Part shown: piece by piece, positions 1 through 8,407 of the stretch | Numbering within the stretch: the first letter of the stretch is position 1 | How the letters are laid out: every line of letters starts with the position of its first letter | Assembly: GCA_015486705.1 (NCBI GenBank) | Contig: WFRG01000063.1 | Location: 1 to 11,040, forward strand | Direction: 5' to 3' | DNA length: 11,040 nucleotides | Source: Hippea sp. | Lineage (GTDB): Bacteria > Campylobacterota_A > Desulfurellia > Desulfurellales > Hippeaceae | The notes under the pieces: model-generated | What the model saw: the letters and a program-made list of their open reading frames with translations, nothing else | Database searches by the model: none | Told to the model about the DNA's origin: nothing | Program-made: the position numbers and the translations under genes

Positions 1-2
1 CC

Positions 3-98
3 TTTGAAGCTGCTGCTAAAGAAATAGGACCCGCCTTTAAAAAGCTTATCTGGAAACGCACACCTAAATCAAAGCCTGAATTGGTAAGAGCAAAATAG
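3..98 (+). CDS. C-terminal end of an unrecognised protein (partial)
   Basis: Only the last 31 codons are in the window, reading FEAAAKEIGPAFKKLIWKRT and then a short basic tail ending in VRAK before a TAG stop at 96-98. The tail is rich in lysine and arginine. I do not recognise the family and assign no function. The gene runs towards the gsp operon; its stop lies 49 bp from the stop of gspF, so the two are convergent. The reading frame is open to the window edge, but so short an open frame could be chance. Confidence 0.4.
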   Translation, partial: FEAAAKEIGPAFKKLIWKRTPKSKPELVRAK

Positions 99-147
99 TT
101 GAGAAATTGAGAAAATATTTTCGCATTATCACTGCCAAAGGTTTTAA

Positions 148-1356
148 TTACCTGACAAGTTGATTAATGCTAAAGAGCGGTACCATTATAGCCATGACAA
201 TAAAACCAACTATCGTTCCAAGCAAAAGTATCGTGGCAGGCTCCAAAACAGACAAAAACGTCTTAACGGCTGTGTCTATCCTCTTTTCGTAGTACATCGC
301 AATTCTTTCAACAAAATCTGGCAGCCTCCCGCTTCTTCTTCCCGTAGCAACGCTTGATACGAACATCTTATCGAAAAGGTTGGATTCTTCAAAAGCCTTC
401 TCTATAGGCATACCCTCATTTATCTTTTCTGCAACGCCCTTTAATCTCTCTCTAAAAACAACATTACCGATAGACTCGCTGCTTGTCAAAACAGCAACCA
501 CAAGAGGAATATAAGAGTTCAATAAAAACGATAGGTTTGATATAAACTGAGCTACCGCAATTTTCCTGTATATAGGAATTTTCAAGAGCAAGCTGTCAAC
601 CCTCTTTCTAAAAGCCATCCGTTTTAAGTATGCGATATTCAAAACAATTGCTAAAATTAGAAGTAAAAGCAAAACCAAAGGTAGGTAGGCTTTTACAAAA
701 ATCCCCGTTGAAACAAGCAAACGGGTAATAAACGGAAGCTCCTTATGGAAGGAGCTAAAGACCTTCTCCATCTTTGGAACAACATATCCCAACAGAAAAA
801 CCACAACACCGAAGCCAAATAGAAGTACAAATGAAGGATACAAAATCACTGGTGCTATTTTTTGGTTAAACGAACTCCTCTGTTCTTCCCGCTGGGAAAT
901 CTTGAACAAAACATCCGCAAGCTTACCGGTTTTCTCGGCAATCTCAATCATCTTTATGTAAGACTTGGTGAAAATACCTTCAAAGTCCGACAAGGCTTCA
1001 GAAAACTTAATACCCTCACTAACCTTATCCTTTACCTCTAAAACCACTTCTTTTAACCTTTTATTCGGTAATTGATCCGCAACGATATTGAGCGCTTCAG
1101 TCAAAGATATGCCTGTATTTATCAGGGTGGCAAGTTGAAAAAAGATATCAGCCCTTTCCCGTTGTGAAATCTTTGAAAAACCCCTCCTTAATGACCCAAG
1201 AAACTTTTTCTCTTGCCTTGATATTGCCTCTATAGAATCTGAGTATAAACCCTTTGACTTTAGGCTTCCTATGGCTGCACCAACACTTTCAGCCTCAAGT
1301 ACACCCTCTTTCTTTCTTCCGTTTTTATCGAAAGCCACATACTTAAAGGTAGGCAA
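148..1356 (-). CDS. gspF: Type II secretion system inner-membrane platform protein GspF
   Basis: GspF is the polytopic core of the T2SS inner-membrane platform. It contacts the GspE ATPase and GspL and is thought to drive pseudopilus assembly. The 402-residue protein has the usual length and the duplicated T2SSF architecture. Cytoplasmic repeat 1 covers about residues 65-165 with an AEKTGKL motif at 140-146; repeat 2 covers about 265-365 with GRRSGRL at 339-345. Hydrophobic segments lie at about 168-193, 222-244 and 370-395. The N-terminal FKYVAFDKNGRKKEG is typical of the family. The start is TTG (1354-1356), 2 bp after the gspE stop, with an AAGG about 8 nt upstream inside the end of gspE. 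It is the last gene of the operon. No GC-rich hairpin with a T-run follows it. Confidence 0.97.
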   Translation of the reverse strand: MPTFKYVAFDKNGRKKEGVLEAESVGAAIGSLKSKGLYSDSIEAISRQEKKFLGSLRRGFSKISQRERADIFFQLATLINTGISLTEALNIVADQLPNKRLKEVVLEVKDKVSEGIKFSEALSDFEGIFTKSYIKMIEIAEKTGKLADVLFKISQREEQRSSFNQKIAPVILYPSFVLLFGFGVVVFLLGYVVPKMEKVFSSFHKELPFITRLLVSTGIFVKAYLPLVLLLLLILAIVLNIAYLKRMAFRKRVDSLLLKIPIYRKIAVAQFISNLSFLLNSYIPLVVAVLTSSESIGNVVFRERLKGVAEKINEGMPIEKAFEESNLFDKMFVSSVATGRRSGRLPDFVERIAMYYEKRIDTAVKTFLSVLEPATILLLGTIVGFIVMAIMVPLFSINQLVR

Positions 1357-1358
1357 AA

Positions 1359-2825
1359 CTATAACCTTGTAGCCAAAAGAACATCTTCAGGTGTTGTGAT
1401 ACTTTGCTTAACCTTATCCATTCCGTCGTCAAACATCGTTTTTATACCATTTTCAATTGCAACTTTGCGTATCTCTTTAGCATCGGCCTTTTTAATCAAA
1501 AGCTTCTTTATATCTTCATCTATGTTCAAAAGTTCAAATATCCCAACCCTGCCATAAAATCCCGTGTTTTTGCACTTATCACAACCTACACCTTCAAAAT
1601 GCTTATCTATTTTATAGCCATAGTCTAAAAGCATAGATTTAATCTCATCTTTTGTCGCAGCTTCTACCCTGCAGTTGTTGCACACATGCCTCACAAGCCT
1701 CTGTCCAACGACAAGCAACAGGGACGATGCAAGTAGAAACGGTTCAACGCCCATGTCGATGAGCCTCGCCAGAGTTGTGGCAGCATCGTTTGTGTGCACA
1801 GTTGATAAGACTAAATGACCTGTCAAGGACGCTGCTATAGCCGTTTTCGCCGTTTCCGCATCCCTTATCTCGCCAACCAAAATCACATCAGGATCCTGCC
1901 TTAAAAAGTACTTTAGGGCGTTAGAAAAGGTCAAATCGAGCTTTGGGTTAGCCTGAACCTGTGTTACACCGTCAATCCTATATTCAATCGGGTCTTCAAT
2001 AGTCATAATATTCTTATTGCGGGTCGCAATCCTTTTCAAAGCGGCATACAGCGTGGTCGTCTTACCGCTACCTGTAGGTCCTGTAACCAAGATAATTCCG
2101 TTTGGATAACGCAGTTTTTCCTCAAACAGCCTAATATCTTTATCAGACATTCCGATACTTTCTAACCCAAGCAATTCCTTTGATGTATCCAATATCCTCA
2201 AGACAGCCTTTTCCCCTGCTATACTTGGAACGATTGACACCCTTATATCCACTGTTCTTATTCCGATATTCACCCTTATTGCCCCATCCTGTGGTTTTCG
2301 GGTCTCTGCAACATCAAGATTCGCCATTACCTTAATCCTTGAAATCACCGTTTCCTGAATCTTCTTTGAAAACTTCTTGTAATCGTGCAAAGTGCCGTCT
2401 ATCCTAAACCTGACAACAAAGTAATCCTTTGTGCCTTCAAAGTGTATATCGCTCGCATTTTGTTGAACAGCCTTGACAATAAGTTGGTTAACAAGCTTAA
2501 CAATGGGCGCATCGCTGTATGAAACACCTATTATATTTTCTTCAAAACTCTCCTCGTCTAATTCGTTTTGTTCTGCATCTTCCGTTTCCTCATTCATTAG
2601 ATTATACATCTCTTCCATTGCTTTAAGCAGTTCGTTTCGATCCTTTACCTGCACATGTGATTTTAAACCCAAAGTAAAAGCCAAATAGTCAGCATTCTTT
2701 ATGCCTTCATCATTCAAAACCCAAAACCAAATATCCAATTCGGTCTCTTTAACAGGTATAAAATCACTTTTATCAACAAACTCTTTGTATTTTTCAATGA
2801 CCCTTTCACTTAACTTCAGTGGCAT
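1359..2825 (-). CDS. gspE: Type II secretion system ATPase GspE
   Basis: GspE is the cytoplasmic hexameric ATPase that powers pseudopilus extension, docked on the cytoplasmic domain of GspL. All secretion-ATPase motifs are present (numbered for the 488-residue form): Walker A GPTGSGKT at 249-256, Asp box TIEDPIEY at 275-282, Walker B DVILVGEIRD at 313-322 and His box LTGHLVLSTVH at 334-344. A zinc-binding tetracysteine sits at C382, C385, C415 and C418. The four cysteines favour GspE or PilB over PilT. The N-terminal domain (1-76) is followed by a very acidic linker at about 78-97. An upstream in-frame ATG at 2843 would add six residues (MQRFWT). I chose 2825 because AAAGG lies 9 nt upstream of it, while the upstream ATG has no good ribosome-binding site. 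The gene overlaps gspD by 20 bp. Confidence 0.95.
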   Translation of the reverse strand: MPLKLSERVIEKYKEFVDKSDFIPVKETELDIWFWVLNDEGIKNADYLAFTLGLKSHVQVKDRNELLKAMEEMYNLMNEETEDAEQNELDEESFEENIIGVSYSDAPIVKLVNQLIVKAVQQNASDIHFEGTKDYFVVRFRIDGTLHDYKKFSKKIQETVISRIKVMANLDVAETRKPQDGAIRVNIGIRTVDIRVSIVPSIAGEKAVLRILDTSKELLGLESIGMSDKDIRLFEEKLRYPNGIILVTGPTGSGKTTTLYAALKRIATRNKNIMTIEDPIEYRIDGVTQVQANPKLDLTFSNALKYFLRQDPDVILVGEIRDAETAKTAIAASLTGHLVLSTVHTNDAATTLARLIDMGVEPFLLASSLLLVVGQRLVRHVCNNCRVEAATKDEIKSMLLDYGYKIDKHFEGVGCDKCKNTGFYGRVGIFELLNIDEDIKKLLIKKADAKEIRKVAIENGIKTMFDDGMDKVKQSITTPEDVLLATRL

Positions 2826-4608
2826 TGTCCAAAACCTTTGCATTCTTATTTATATTGTCCAAAACTTTGTTGCTATTGACCACTCTAACTGACAAAAATA
2901 CCATTAGATTTGTTTTGGAAGTGGAGTTCTTTTTGTATTCAAATAACCCGCCTAAAACGGGGATACTGGAGAGCACCGGCACACCCGTTTTCTGTTTTTG
3001 TGTATCATTCTCTATTAAACCACTAATCAGTATCTTTTCTCCGTTAACTAAAGAGATCTTCGTGCTCGTCTCCCTTGTCAGCGTAACGGGTGCCATTGTG
3101 TTTCCCACCATGACATTTTCTGTCACCTTCTTAATCTCCAAATTAGTATCCAATAGGATTTTTTCGCCGTTTATGTGCGGTAAAATGGTCAATTTAACAC
3201 CCACATCCTTGTAATCATAGGTATAAATCGGATTTCCGTTAGAGTCGTACTTTTGACTTGTCAAATACGGCCTATTCTCGCCAACAAATATTCTGGCCTT
3301 TTGATTATCTAATGTTACAATTTTTGGATTGGACACTATGTTTATATCGGAATTAGATTTTAATGCATTGAGCATAGCCCCCAAAGTGGCAAACTTAACA
3401 CCGTTGTATGTAATCGTATTGCCCAATATTCCCAAGTTAAAACCGTTGGGAAGAGGTGTAAACTTGTTGTTATTTATAATTGACCCCTCCAGGTTACCCA
3501 AATTACCTGTATTTGCATTCCCTGCATAGCCGATTGAATGGCCAGGTTTTGCCGTTGCAGACCACTCAACACCGAATTCAGACAGTTTAGATAAACTGGT
3601 TTCTATAATCAGAGACTCAATATAAACCTCTTTTCGTGAAACATCAAGCTCATTAATCAACTGCTTGACCTTATTGTAAAGAACAGGGTTTCCGGCAAAC
3701 AGTATAGAGTTTGTAGCTTCATCGTAAGAAATAGACGAACCTCTGAAACTCGGAGATTTTGCCAAGAGTTTAGCAATAACATCGTAAATATCCTTTGCTA
3801 CGGCATTTTTTAGATAAAAAACCCTTTGAAATCTATTTTTCTCCGTGCTATTCAAAATAGAACTAATAACAGAGTTTATGAAATTAAAGTCATTGATTCT
3901 TGCAGCAACAAGCAATGAGTTGCTTTCAGCTTCGTTTATGATTATCGGTGAATAGGACATGCCGCTTTTAACCCTTAAATCATTTAAAAATCTATTAAGC
4001 TCACTTGCTATAGTTCCGCTGGATGCATTTTTTATGGATATAAGCTTCACGACGATTTTGTCGTCTGAGTCAAGGCTTCGTAATAACTTTGAAATTTGAT
4101 CTATGCGATACTTTGTATCTGTTATAACTATAGTATTTATAGGTTTAATCACATCTAGAATACCATACGGCGACATGACATGCCTAATGGTTGAAGCCAT
4201 ATTCATAACACCAAAATTCTTCAGTCTAATAATAACCGTAGATAGTGTATTTTGACTCAAGCTACTCGGTTTTGACACATATTTGCCGCCAATAGCCCTT
4301 GCAGAGTTGTATCGAGACAGAAGTATCGTGTTTCCCTGCTGTGTTGCAACTATGTTATTTTCCTTTAAAACAGAGTAAAAGATCTTGAGCAAATCCCGAT
4401 TTGTCAAAGCCGAAGGGGAATATAAGGTAATCTTCAAGTTTTTTGGTATTGCATTTTGGGAGTAGGTAATATTTAGATTCTCACGCATAGCAACGAACTT
4501 TATAAAATCCTGCAATCCTATATCTTCAAACTGCGCAGCCGGAACATTTTTCCCATAGGCCTGAACTCCTATAAACAATATCATTATCAAAACCGCCAAC
4601 TTTCTCAT
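2806..4608 (-). CDS. gspD: Type II secretion system outer-membrane secretin GspD
   Basis: GspD multimerises into the outer-membrane channel through which folded exoproteins leave. The 600-residue protein starts with a signal peptide (residues 1-19, ending AYG before K20). Domains follow in order: N0 at about 25-98, N1 at 122-182, N2 at 185-253, N3 at 260-325, then the secretin barrel at about 326-578. Diagnostic secretin features are SNPKIVTLDNQKARIFVGE at 426-444, GVPVLSSIPVLGGLF at 542-556 and TNLMVFLSVRVV at 566-577. I see no cysteine anywhere, so it is not a lipoprotein. Only about 22 residues follow the barrel, leaving little room for a pilotin-binding S-domain. The N3 constriction loop also looks short, which makes the protein compact. 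An ATG start at 4606-4608 with GAGGTGGTG just upstream, overlapping the gspC stop, supports the start. Confidence 0.97.
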   Translation of the reverse strand: MRKLAVLIMILFIGVQAYGKNVPAAQFEDIGLQDFIKFVAMRENLNITYSQNAIPKNLKITLYSPSALTNRDLLKIFYSVLKENNIVATQQGNTILLSRYNSARAIGGKYVSKPSSLSQNTLSTVIIRLKNFGVMNMASTIRHVMSPYGILDVIKPINTIVITDTKYRIDQISKLLRSLDSDDKIVVKLISIKNASSGTIASELNRFLNDLRVKSGMSYSPIIINEAESNSLLVAARINDFNFINSVISSILNSTEKNRFQRVFYLKNAVAKDIYDVIAKLLAKSPSFRGSSISYDEATNSILFAGNPVLYNKVKQLINELDVSRKEVYIESLIIETSLSKLSEFGVEWSATAKPGHSIGYAGNANTGNLGNLEGSIINNNKFTPLPNGFNLGILGNTITYNGVKFATLGAMLNALKSNSDINIVSNPKIVTLDNQKARIFVGENRPYLTSQKYDSNGNPIYTYDYKDVGVKLTILPHINGEKILLDTNLEIKKVTENVMVGNTMAPVTLTRETSTKISLVNGEKILISGLIENDTQKQKTGVPVLSSIPVLGGLFEYKKNSTSKTNLMVFLSVRVVNSNKVLDNINKNAKVLDNATEVK

Positions 4609-4617
4609 TTCACCACC

Positions 4618-5454
4618 TCACTTTATCTGCACAAAAATTGTTTTCTTTTGAGAATTTCTAACCAAGTTTATACTTACGCTGTTTAAATCTTTCAATTGGG
4701 CATACAAACCCATCAAAGACGAAGGATCAGTCGTAGGTTGACCGTTTATATTGATTATAACATCGCCAACCCTAAGACCAATCCTGTTAAGCACGGAATT
4801 TGGGCTTAAATAGTTGATCCTATAGCCATATGCCTTGCCATTCCTAAACACAGGAACGATGTTTATCTGTTTAAGAAGAACATTTAAGTTGTCCACCTGG
4901 CTCAAGATGTTCTTTGGCACTTTAACCTTCTCGATCGATGAACCACTATTAATATTCTCTTCATCTGCAAACACCAAAGCGGGAGCACTATTATTCTTAT
5001 TTTTAAACTGAAACAGTTTCACCTCGCCCGTCTTTTTATTTTTTAGGTAAACACCGTTTGCGGCAATCTTATGCAAATACCACAGCTTTTTTAAGCCTTT
5101 ATTTTTTGTCACTATCACAACAGGTTTATTCCCTTTCTTAAGGAGAGCCATCGGGTCATTTCCACGGATGAAACCCACAAGCTTATATCCATCGATGCTC
5201 AACACAACCTTCGCCTTCGCAACAGAAACTGTTTTAGACTTGTTAATGCCAGCATCAACATCAAATACATTTTTTGATAAAACAACTTTTTCTATATCCT
5301 GACTTTTGTTCTTGTAATTTACCCTTCCTTTATGGATAATCTTAACATTTATTGTCGGCAAAGAAATGAAGATTAACGAATCAACAAAGTACGCTAACGC
5401 TACACCCAAAAGGGCAAAAATTGCATAGTCTATAAACTTGTCAATCCTTTTCAT
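4618..5454 (-). CDS. gspC: Type II secretion system clamp protein GspC (HR and PDZ domains)
   Basis: GspC spans the periplasm and links the inner-membrane platform to the N0 domain of GspD; it is also implicated in substrate selection. The 278-residue protein has a short cytoplasmic N-terminus, one membrane helix at about 9-32, a homology region at about 57-150 (KNVFDV at 61-66 resembles the conserved start of this region, then YKLVGFIRG at 90-98), a Ser/Asn-rich linker, and a C-terminal PDZ domain at about 190-278 with LNRIGLRVGDVIININGQ at 222-239. A PDZ rather than a coiled-coil C-terminus puts it with the classical GspC type. The ATG follows the gspN stop directly (TAGATG). The best Shine-Dalgarno candidate, AGAGG, lies 12 nt upstream, so coupling to gspN is likely. 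Here gspC is the ninth gene rather than the first of the operon. Confidence 0.93.
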   Translation of the reverse strand: MKRIDKFIDYAIFALLGVALAYFVDSLIFISLPTINVKIIHKGRVNYKNKSQDIEKVVLSKNVFDVDAGINKSKTVSVAKAKVVLSIDGYKLVGFIRGNDPMALLKKGNKPVVIVTKNKGLKKLWYLHKIAANGVYLKNKKTGEVKLFQFKNKNNSAPALVFADEENINSGSSIEKVKVPKNILSQVDNLNVLLKQINIVPVFRNGKAYGYRINYLSPNSVLNRIGLRVGDVIININGQPTTDPSSLMGLYAQLKDLNSVSINLVRNSQKKTIFVQIK

Positions 5455-6033
5455 CTAAATAGAAAACCTCTGCTTGACCTTTCCTATTTTTATCGTTCCA
5501 TTCAAATGCATCCCTGACTTCGAAATGTATCCTTTAGCCTCAATACCGATGTCTCCGTCTATTTCAAGCTTGTTGATGATTAAACTGTTGTTTGAAAATG
5601 AAATCTTAGCAATAACGCTGTTTTTGCCATTCATATTTGCCAAGAACCCTTTAAACGGCTGTTTCAATAAACTCTTTAGTAGGGATGTCAAAAAGTAACC
5701 CTTTATCAAATAGCCTTTAGAATCCTTAAGAATTGTAAATTGAGCCATGTTTTTTTCTAAAGAGAGCTTGGCAATATTGGAATTAGTAAAAAACAGTGGA
5801 TTGAGCTTGAGTTCAACATCGTCGAATTTATAATTTTCACCGCCAAAATCAGCGTTAAGGTAGCCAAAATGCAAATAACAGAGTGAAGCTCTGTCAATTT
5901 TATAAGGTAAATCAATATGGTTTTTTTCTACTATTTTTCCGATGGCGTAGCTGTAAATCTTTTTATACGGAGCAAAAAGAAAGAGAAAAACTATAAAAGT
6001 TATAAAAAATACAGAGAAGTATCTTATTTTCAC
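5455..6033 (-). CDS. gspN: Probable type II secretion system accessory protein GspN
   Basis: This 192-residue protein has one N-terminal membrane helix (about 5-21) after a short basic start. The rest alternates short hydrophobic and polar stretches (for example DDVELKLNPLFF and GDIGIEAKGYIS), as expected of a beta-rich, AsmA/GspN-like periplasmic domain. The name rests mainly on position, directly after gspM, and on this shape; I see no single signature motif. GspN is dispensable in many T2SSs and its role is unsettled. At 192 residues it is shorter than the roughly 250 of the well-known GspN proteins. It starts with GTG (6031-6033), overlapping the gspM TGA as GTGA, which indicates translational coupling. 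Confidence 0.72.
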   Translation of the reverse strand: MKIRYFSVFFITFIVFLFLFAPYKKIYSYAIGKIVEKNHIDLPYKIDRASLCYLHFGYLNADFGGENYKFDDVELKLNPLFFTNSNIAKLSLEKNMAQFTILKDSKGYLIKGYFLTSLLKSLLKQPFKGFLANMNGKNSVIAKISFSNNSLIINKLEIDGDIGIEAKGYISKSGMHLNGTIKIGKVKQRFSI

Positions 6034-6512
6034 TGCGTTTTCACCACAACAGAATCGAGGTCTAAAAGTTTATCTGAGGAAAAATTTCTCCTCAAAACAT
6101 ACTGCCTCAATTTAACATTACTAAAACCCTCTAAATTTTTCAAAATCCACAGCAGTTCCTTTAAATTTAAATGCCTGATTTTTAACTCTATTGCGTTGCC
6201 ATCCTCGGTTGTGCTTACAGATGCAATTTTACTTCCAATGTCATTGTTTTTTTGGAGTTTCTGAACCAAAAGCAATATATTTCCGTCAAAATATTTCTCA
6301 TTGTTGTTTGAGCTTTTAATTTTTGCATAAAGAATATACGCCTTTTTATACTGGCTATTTAAAGCCTCAATCCTGCTTTTTGCCTGTTTTTCAGCACTGT
6401 TGAACACAGCAAATGCAACAACCACAATAAATAAACCAAGCATAACTGAGATTAAAAGGGCTTCTTGTTCCTTTATGGTCACCTGCATAGACTTTAACAG
6501 CCACCTATCCAT
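6030..6512 (-). CDS. gspM: Type II secretion system platform protein GspM
   Basis: GspM is a bitopic inner-membrane protein that pairs with and stabilises GspL in the assembly platform. The 160-residue protein has the usual layout: a short cytoplasmic end with a W...KEQEALL pattern like the W...REr.ll of other GspM proteins, a membrane helix at about 18-38, a charged coiled-coil-like stretch at about 40-68, and a small alpha/beta periplasmic domain at about 75-160 that would fit the ferredoxin-like fold. The ATG overlaps the end of gspL by 8 bp (ATGGATAG), and a GGTGG lies just upstream. The sequence is poorly conserved in general, so the call depends on the layout and on the place between gspL and gspN. 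Confidence 0.86.
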   Translation of the reverse strand: MDRWLLKSMQVTIKEQEALLISVMLGLFIVVVAFAVFNSAEKQAKSRIEALNSQYKKAYILYAKIKSSNNNEKYFDGNILLLVQKLQKNNDIGSKIASVSTTEDGNAIELKIRHLNLKELLWILKNLEGFSNVKLRQYVLRRNFSSDKLLDLDSVVVKTQ

Positions 6513-7539
6513 TCAAACCACCCGCAAGCACAAAAGTCAACTTTCCGCCCTTTGAAGATGTGTTTTGGACAACAAGTTTTCTCCCCATTGCACTATTCAA
6601 TTTATCCAAAAAAGAAAGCAGATTTTTGTAGTCATTTATGCTTCCTTTTACCTTAAGCGTTCCATTTGAATAGGAAACAAAATCTATTTTTACATTGTAG
6701 CCATCCTTTACCTCACTTAAATAGTAAAGCATCTTCGACAGTGAAAAGGGGTTTGATTGAGAGGAAGAGTCTGCCTTGTAAAGCAAAACACCGTATGGAT
6801 CTGCGTATTGATTATTACCAAGTGCTTTTTCATAAAGCTTTTCGAGTTTCTTTTGGGTATTCTTCACATCCTTTGAATAGCTTACATACTTCAAACCTTC
6901 ACCAACAACAAAAGCCAAACATATAATAAACACTGCAACAAACCTATGTATCTTCCAATTCTCAAAACCAATGCCACTTTTATTGCCGATATCCAAAGCA
7001 ATCTTTTTAAGATTACCACTTTTTACAGCTTCTATAAGTTTCTCAATCACCTCTTTTTTATCAAATTTGACAACCTTTACATCTTTAGTTAGCCTCTCAA
7101 CAAGTGTACTTTCATCGCCATATGCATAAAATTTTAGCTTGCCGTCAACAACCAATGCGCACGCATCTTGCCCAACATACCCAAAGTTGCCTTCTTGTTG
7201 TGCATAGATTAGAAACGGTGTGGTGACAAAAACAGTCCTATCAACAACATTTTTATCCAAACTTTCTATTTTCTCTTTATCCAACAAATAGCCTACAATA
7301 GGAGTGAATTGTTTTACATAACCCACAAGATCAATATTGGTAAACAGCGTTTTTGCATAAGCCCTGACGGTTTGAAGCGTTTGTCTCTTTGATGTGATTT
7401 CTGTCTGGAAAAAGTAAAAATAACTGTCAGGCAAAATTAAATAAACATCATCTGATTTATCAATATTGTCGATCTTCTCAAGGGATGCGTTGTAAAATTC
7501 AATTTCATCACCGTCAACGATGGCAAAAACCTTATTCAT
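6505..7539 (-). CDS. gspL: Type II secretion system platform protein GspL
   Basis: GspL recruits the GspE ATPase to the membrane through its cytoplasmic domain and pairs with GspM on the periplasmic side. The 344-residue protein has a cytoplasmic part of about 195 residues with an actin/PilM-like alternation of strands and helices (YLILPDSYFYFFQTEI at 33-48, ACALVVDGKLKFYAYGDES at 126-144). One membrane helix follows at about 199-218, then a charged helical stretch at 222-240 and a periplasmic ferredoxin-like domain at about 262-338. It is somewhat shorter than the roughly 400 residues of enterobacterial GspL, mainly in the cytoplasmic half. The ATG overlaps the gspK stop by 8 bp and has AAGGG 5 nt upstream. 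Confidence 0.9.
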   Translation of the reverse strand: MNKVFAIVDGDEIEFYNASLEKIDNIDKSDDVYLILPDSYFYFFQTEITSKRQTLQTVRAYAKTLFTNIDLVGYVKQFTPIVGYLLDKEKIESLDKNVVDRTVFVTTPFLIYAQQEGNFGYVGQDACALVVDGKLKFYAYGDESTLVERLTKDVKVVKFDKKEVIEKLIEAVKSGNLKKIALDIGNKSGIGFENWKIHRFVAVFIICLAFVVGEGLKYVSYSKDVKNTQKKLEKLYEKALGNNQYADPYGVLLYKADSSSQSNPFSLSKMLYYLSEVKDGYNVKIDFVSYSNGTLKVKGSINDYKNLLSFLDKLNSAMGRKLVVQNTSSKGGKLTFVLAGGLNG

Positions 7540-8407
7540 AGAATCCCTTACCTTCGAAGTATTTTATTATCTTCACGTGCTTTTCTGCCCTTTCCATCAG
7601 CATTTTAGCCTGGAAATCCTCATCCCCAATTTTCACATCCACCCTAACATCAAAAAAACTACTCAATGTTGTGACATACGGCAAAATCTTAAGGTACCCC
7701 TCATCACTCATACAACCCACATCCCTCAATTGCGTAACATTCTTAAACGGCTGATTTTTCCTATATTTAGCTATATCTTCCGCGCAATCTCCGATCTCTG
7801 GCAAATACGCTTCAATAACATCAACAGGCGCAAAGTTCACATTGATTTTACCTTTGGTATCCACGACTGTAAAGTAATTATGAAAGTCTTGTGAAAATCC
7901 TTTCAAACCCTTAACATAGTCAATTTCCTTTAAAGAATAAAAGCTTCTAACCTTTTTAGCATACCCTGTGTTGCTATTCGGCTTCATCCAATCAATAACA
8001 TCACTATACATTTTATCGGCATTATCACCCTTTGAATTGACTATCTCAAAAAAAGCTGCTTTTGTCCTTTCTGCTAAATCTTTATTCGAACTGATAAGCC
8101 CGTTTATGTTTATTCTCGCATTAGCAGGCATTATGGACATGGACACAATCGTATCGTCACTTACCCTAAAAGGTGGAAGGCTAAACCAATCATCATCTGG
8201 GGCATCGTAGTTGTTATTGTCATCCTCAAGCAATCTCTTTGTAATACTTATCGCTGAGTTAAAATACAGAGCCGCCTGATTTTCCATTAGCAACTTGGAC
8301 GAATAATCAAAGTTTTTGGACGACCTGTTTTCAATAATCATTACCATACTAACAAGGGCTACCATGACTATTAAAACGGCAATCAGAACCATTCCCTTAT
8401 TGTTCAA
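7532..8407 (-). CDS. gspK: Type II secretion system minor pseudopilin GspK
   Basis: GspK is the large minor pseudopilin that caps the pseudopilus tip with GspI and GspJ. The 291-residue protein has a five-residue basic leader MNNKG, cut before M6, then a long hydrophobic helix (6-25). As is typical for GspK, position +5 of the mature protein is not Glu (here Ala10). Family hallmarks include PANARININGL at 94-104, the D...VIDW segment at about 131-140, and INVNFAPVDVI at 188-198 followed by a helix-hairpin-helix-like segment. Cysteines at 208 and 232 could pair. The start is TTG (8405-8407), overlapping the gspJ stop as TTGA. A strong AAGGGG 6 nt upstream and the correctly placed leader peptide confirm it. 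Confidence 0.93.
   Translation of the reverse strand: MNNKGMVLIAVLIVMVALVSMVMIIENRSSKNFDYSSKLLMENQAALYFNSAISITKRLLEDDNNNYDAPDDDWFSLPPFRVSDDTIVSMSIMPANARININGLISSNKDLAERTKAAFFEIVNSKGDNADKMYSDVIDWMKPNSNTGYAKKVRSFYSLKEIDYVKGLKGFSQDFHNYFTVVDTKGKINVNFAPVDVIEAYLPEIGDCAEDIAKYRKNQPFKNVTQLRDVGCMSDEGYLKILPYVTTLSSFFDVRVDVKIGDEDFQAKMLMERAEKHVKIIKYFEGKGFYE

Noticed and set aside
111..122. Palindrome GAAAATATTTTC between the convergent genes as a terminator
   Set aside because: It has no loop, no GC-rich stem and no following T-run, so it could easily be chance in AT-rich DNA.
2806..2843. gspE start at the upstream ATG (2843)
   Set aside because: It would add six residues (MQRFWT) and lacks a clear ribosome-binding site. 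The ATG at 2823-2825 has AAAGG at a suitable distance. The upstream start is not strictly excluded.
2819..3214. Long plus-strand open frame of 131 codons opposite gspD (others opposite gspK, gspM and gspI/J)
   Set aside because: They lie wholly or mostly opposite well-supported gsp genes, have no recognisable domains and are best explained as shadows of the coding strand.
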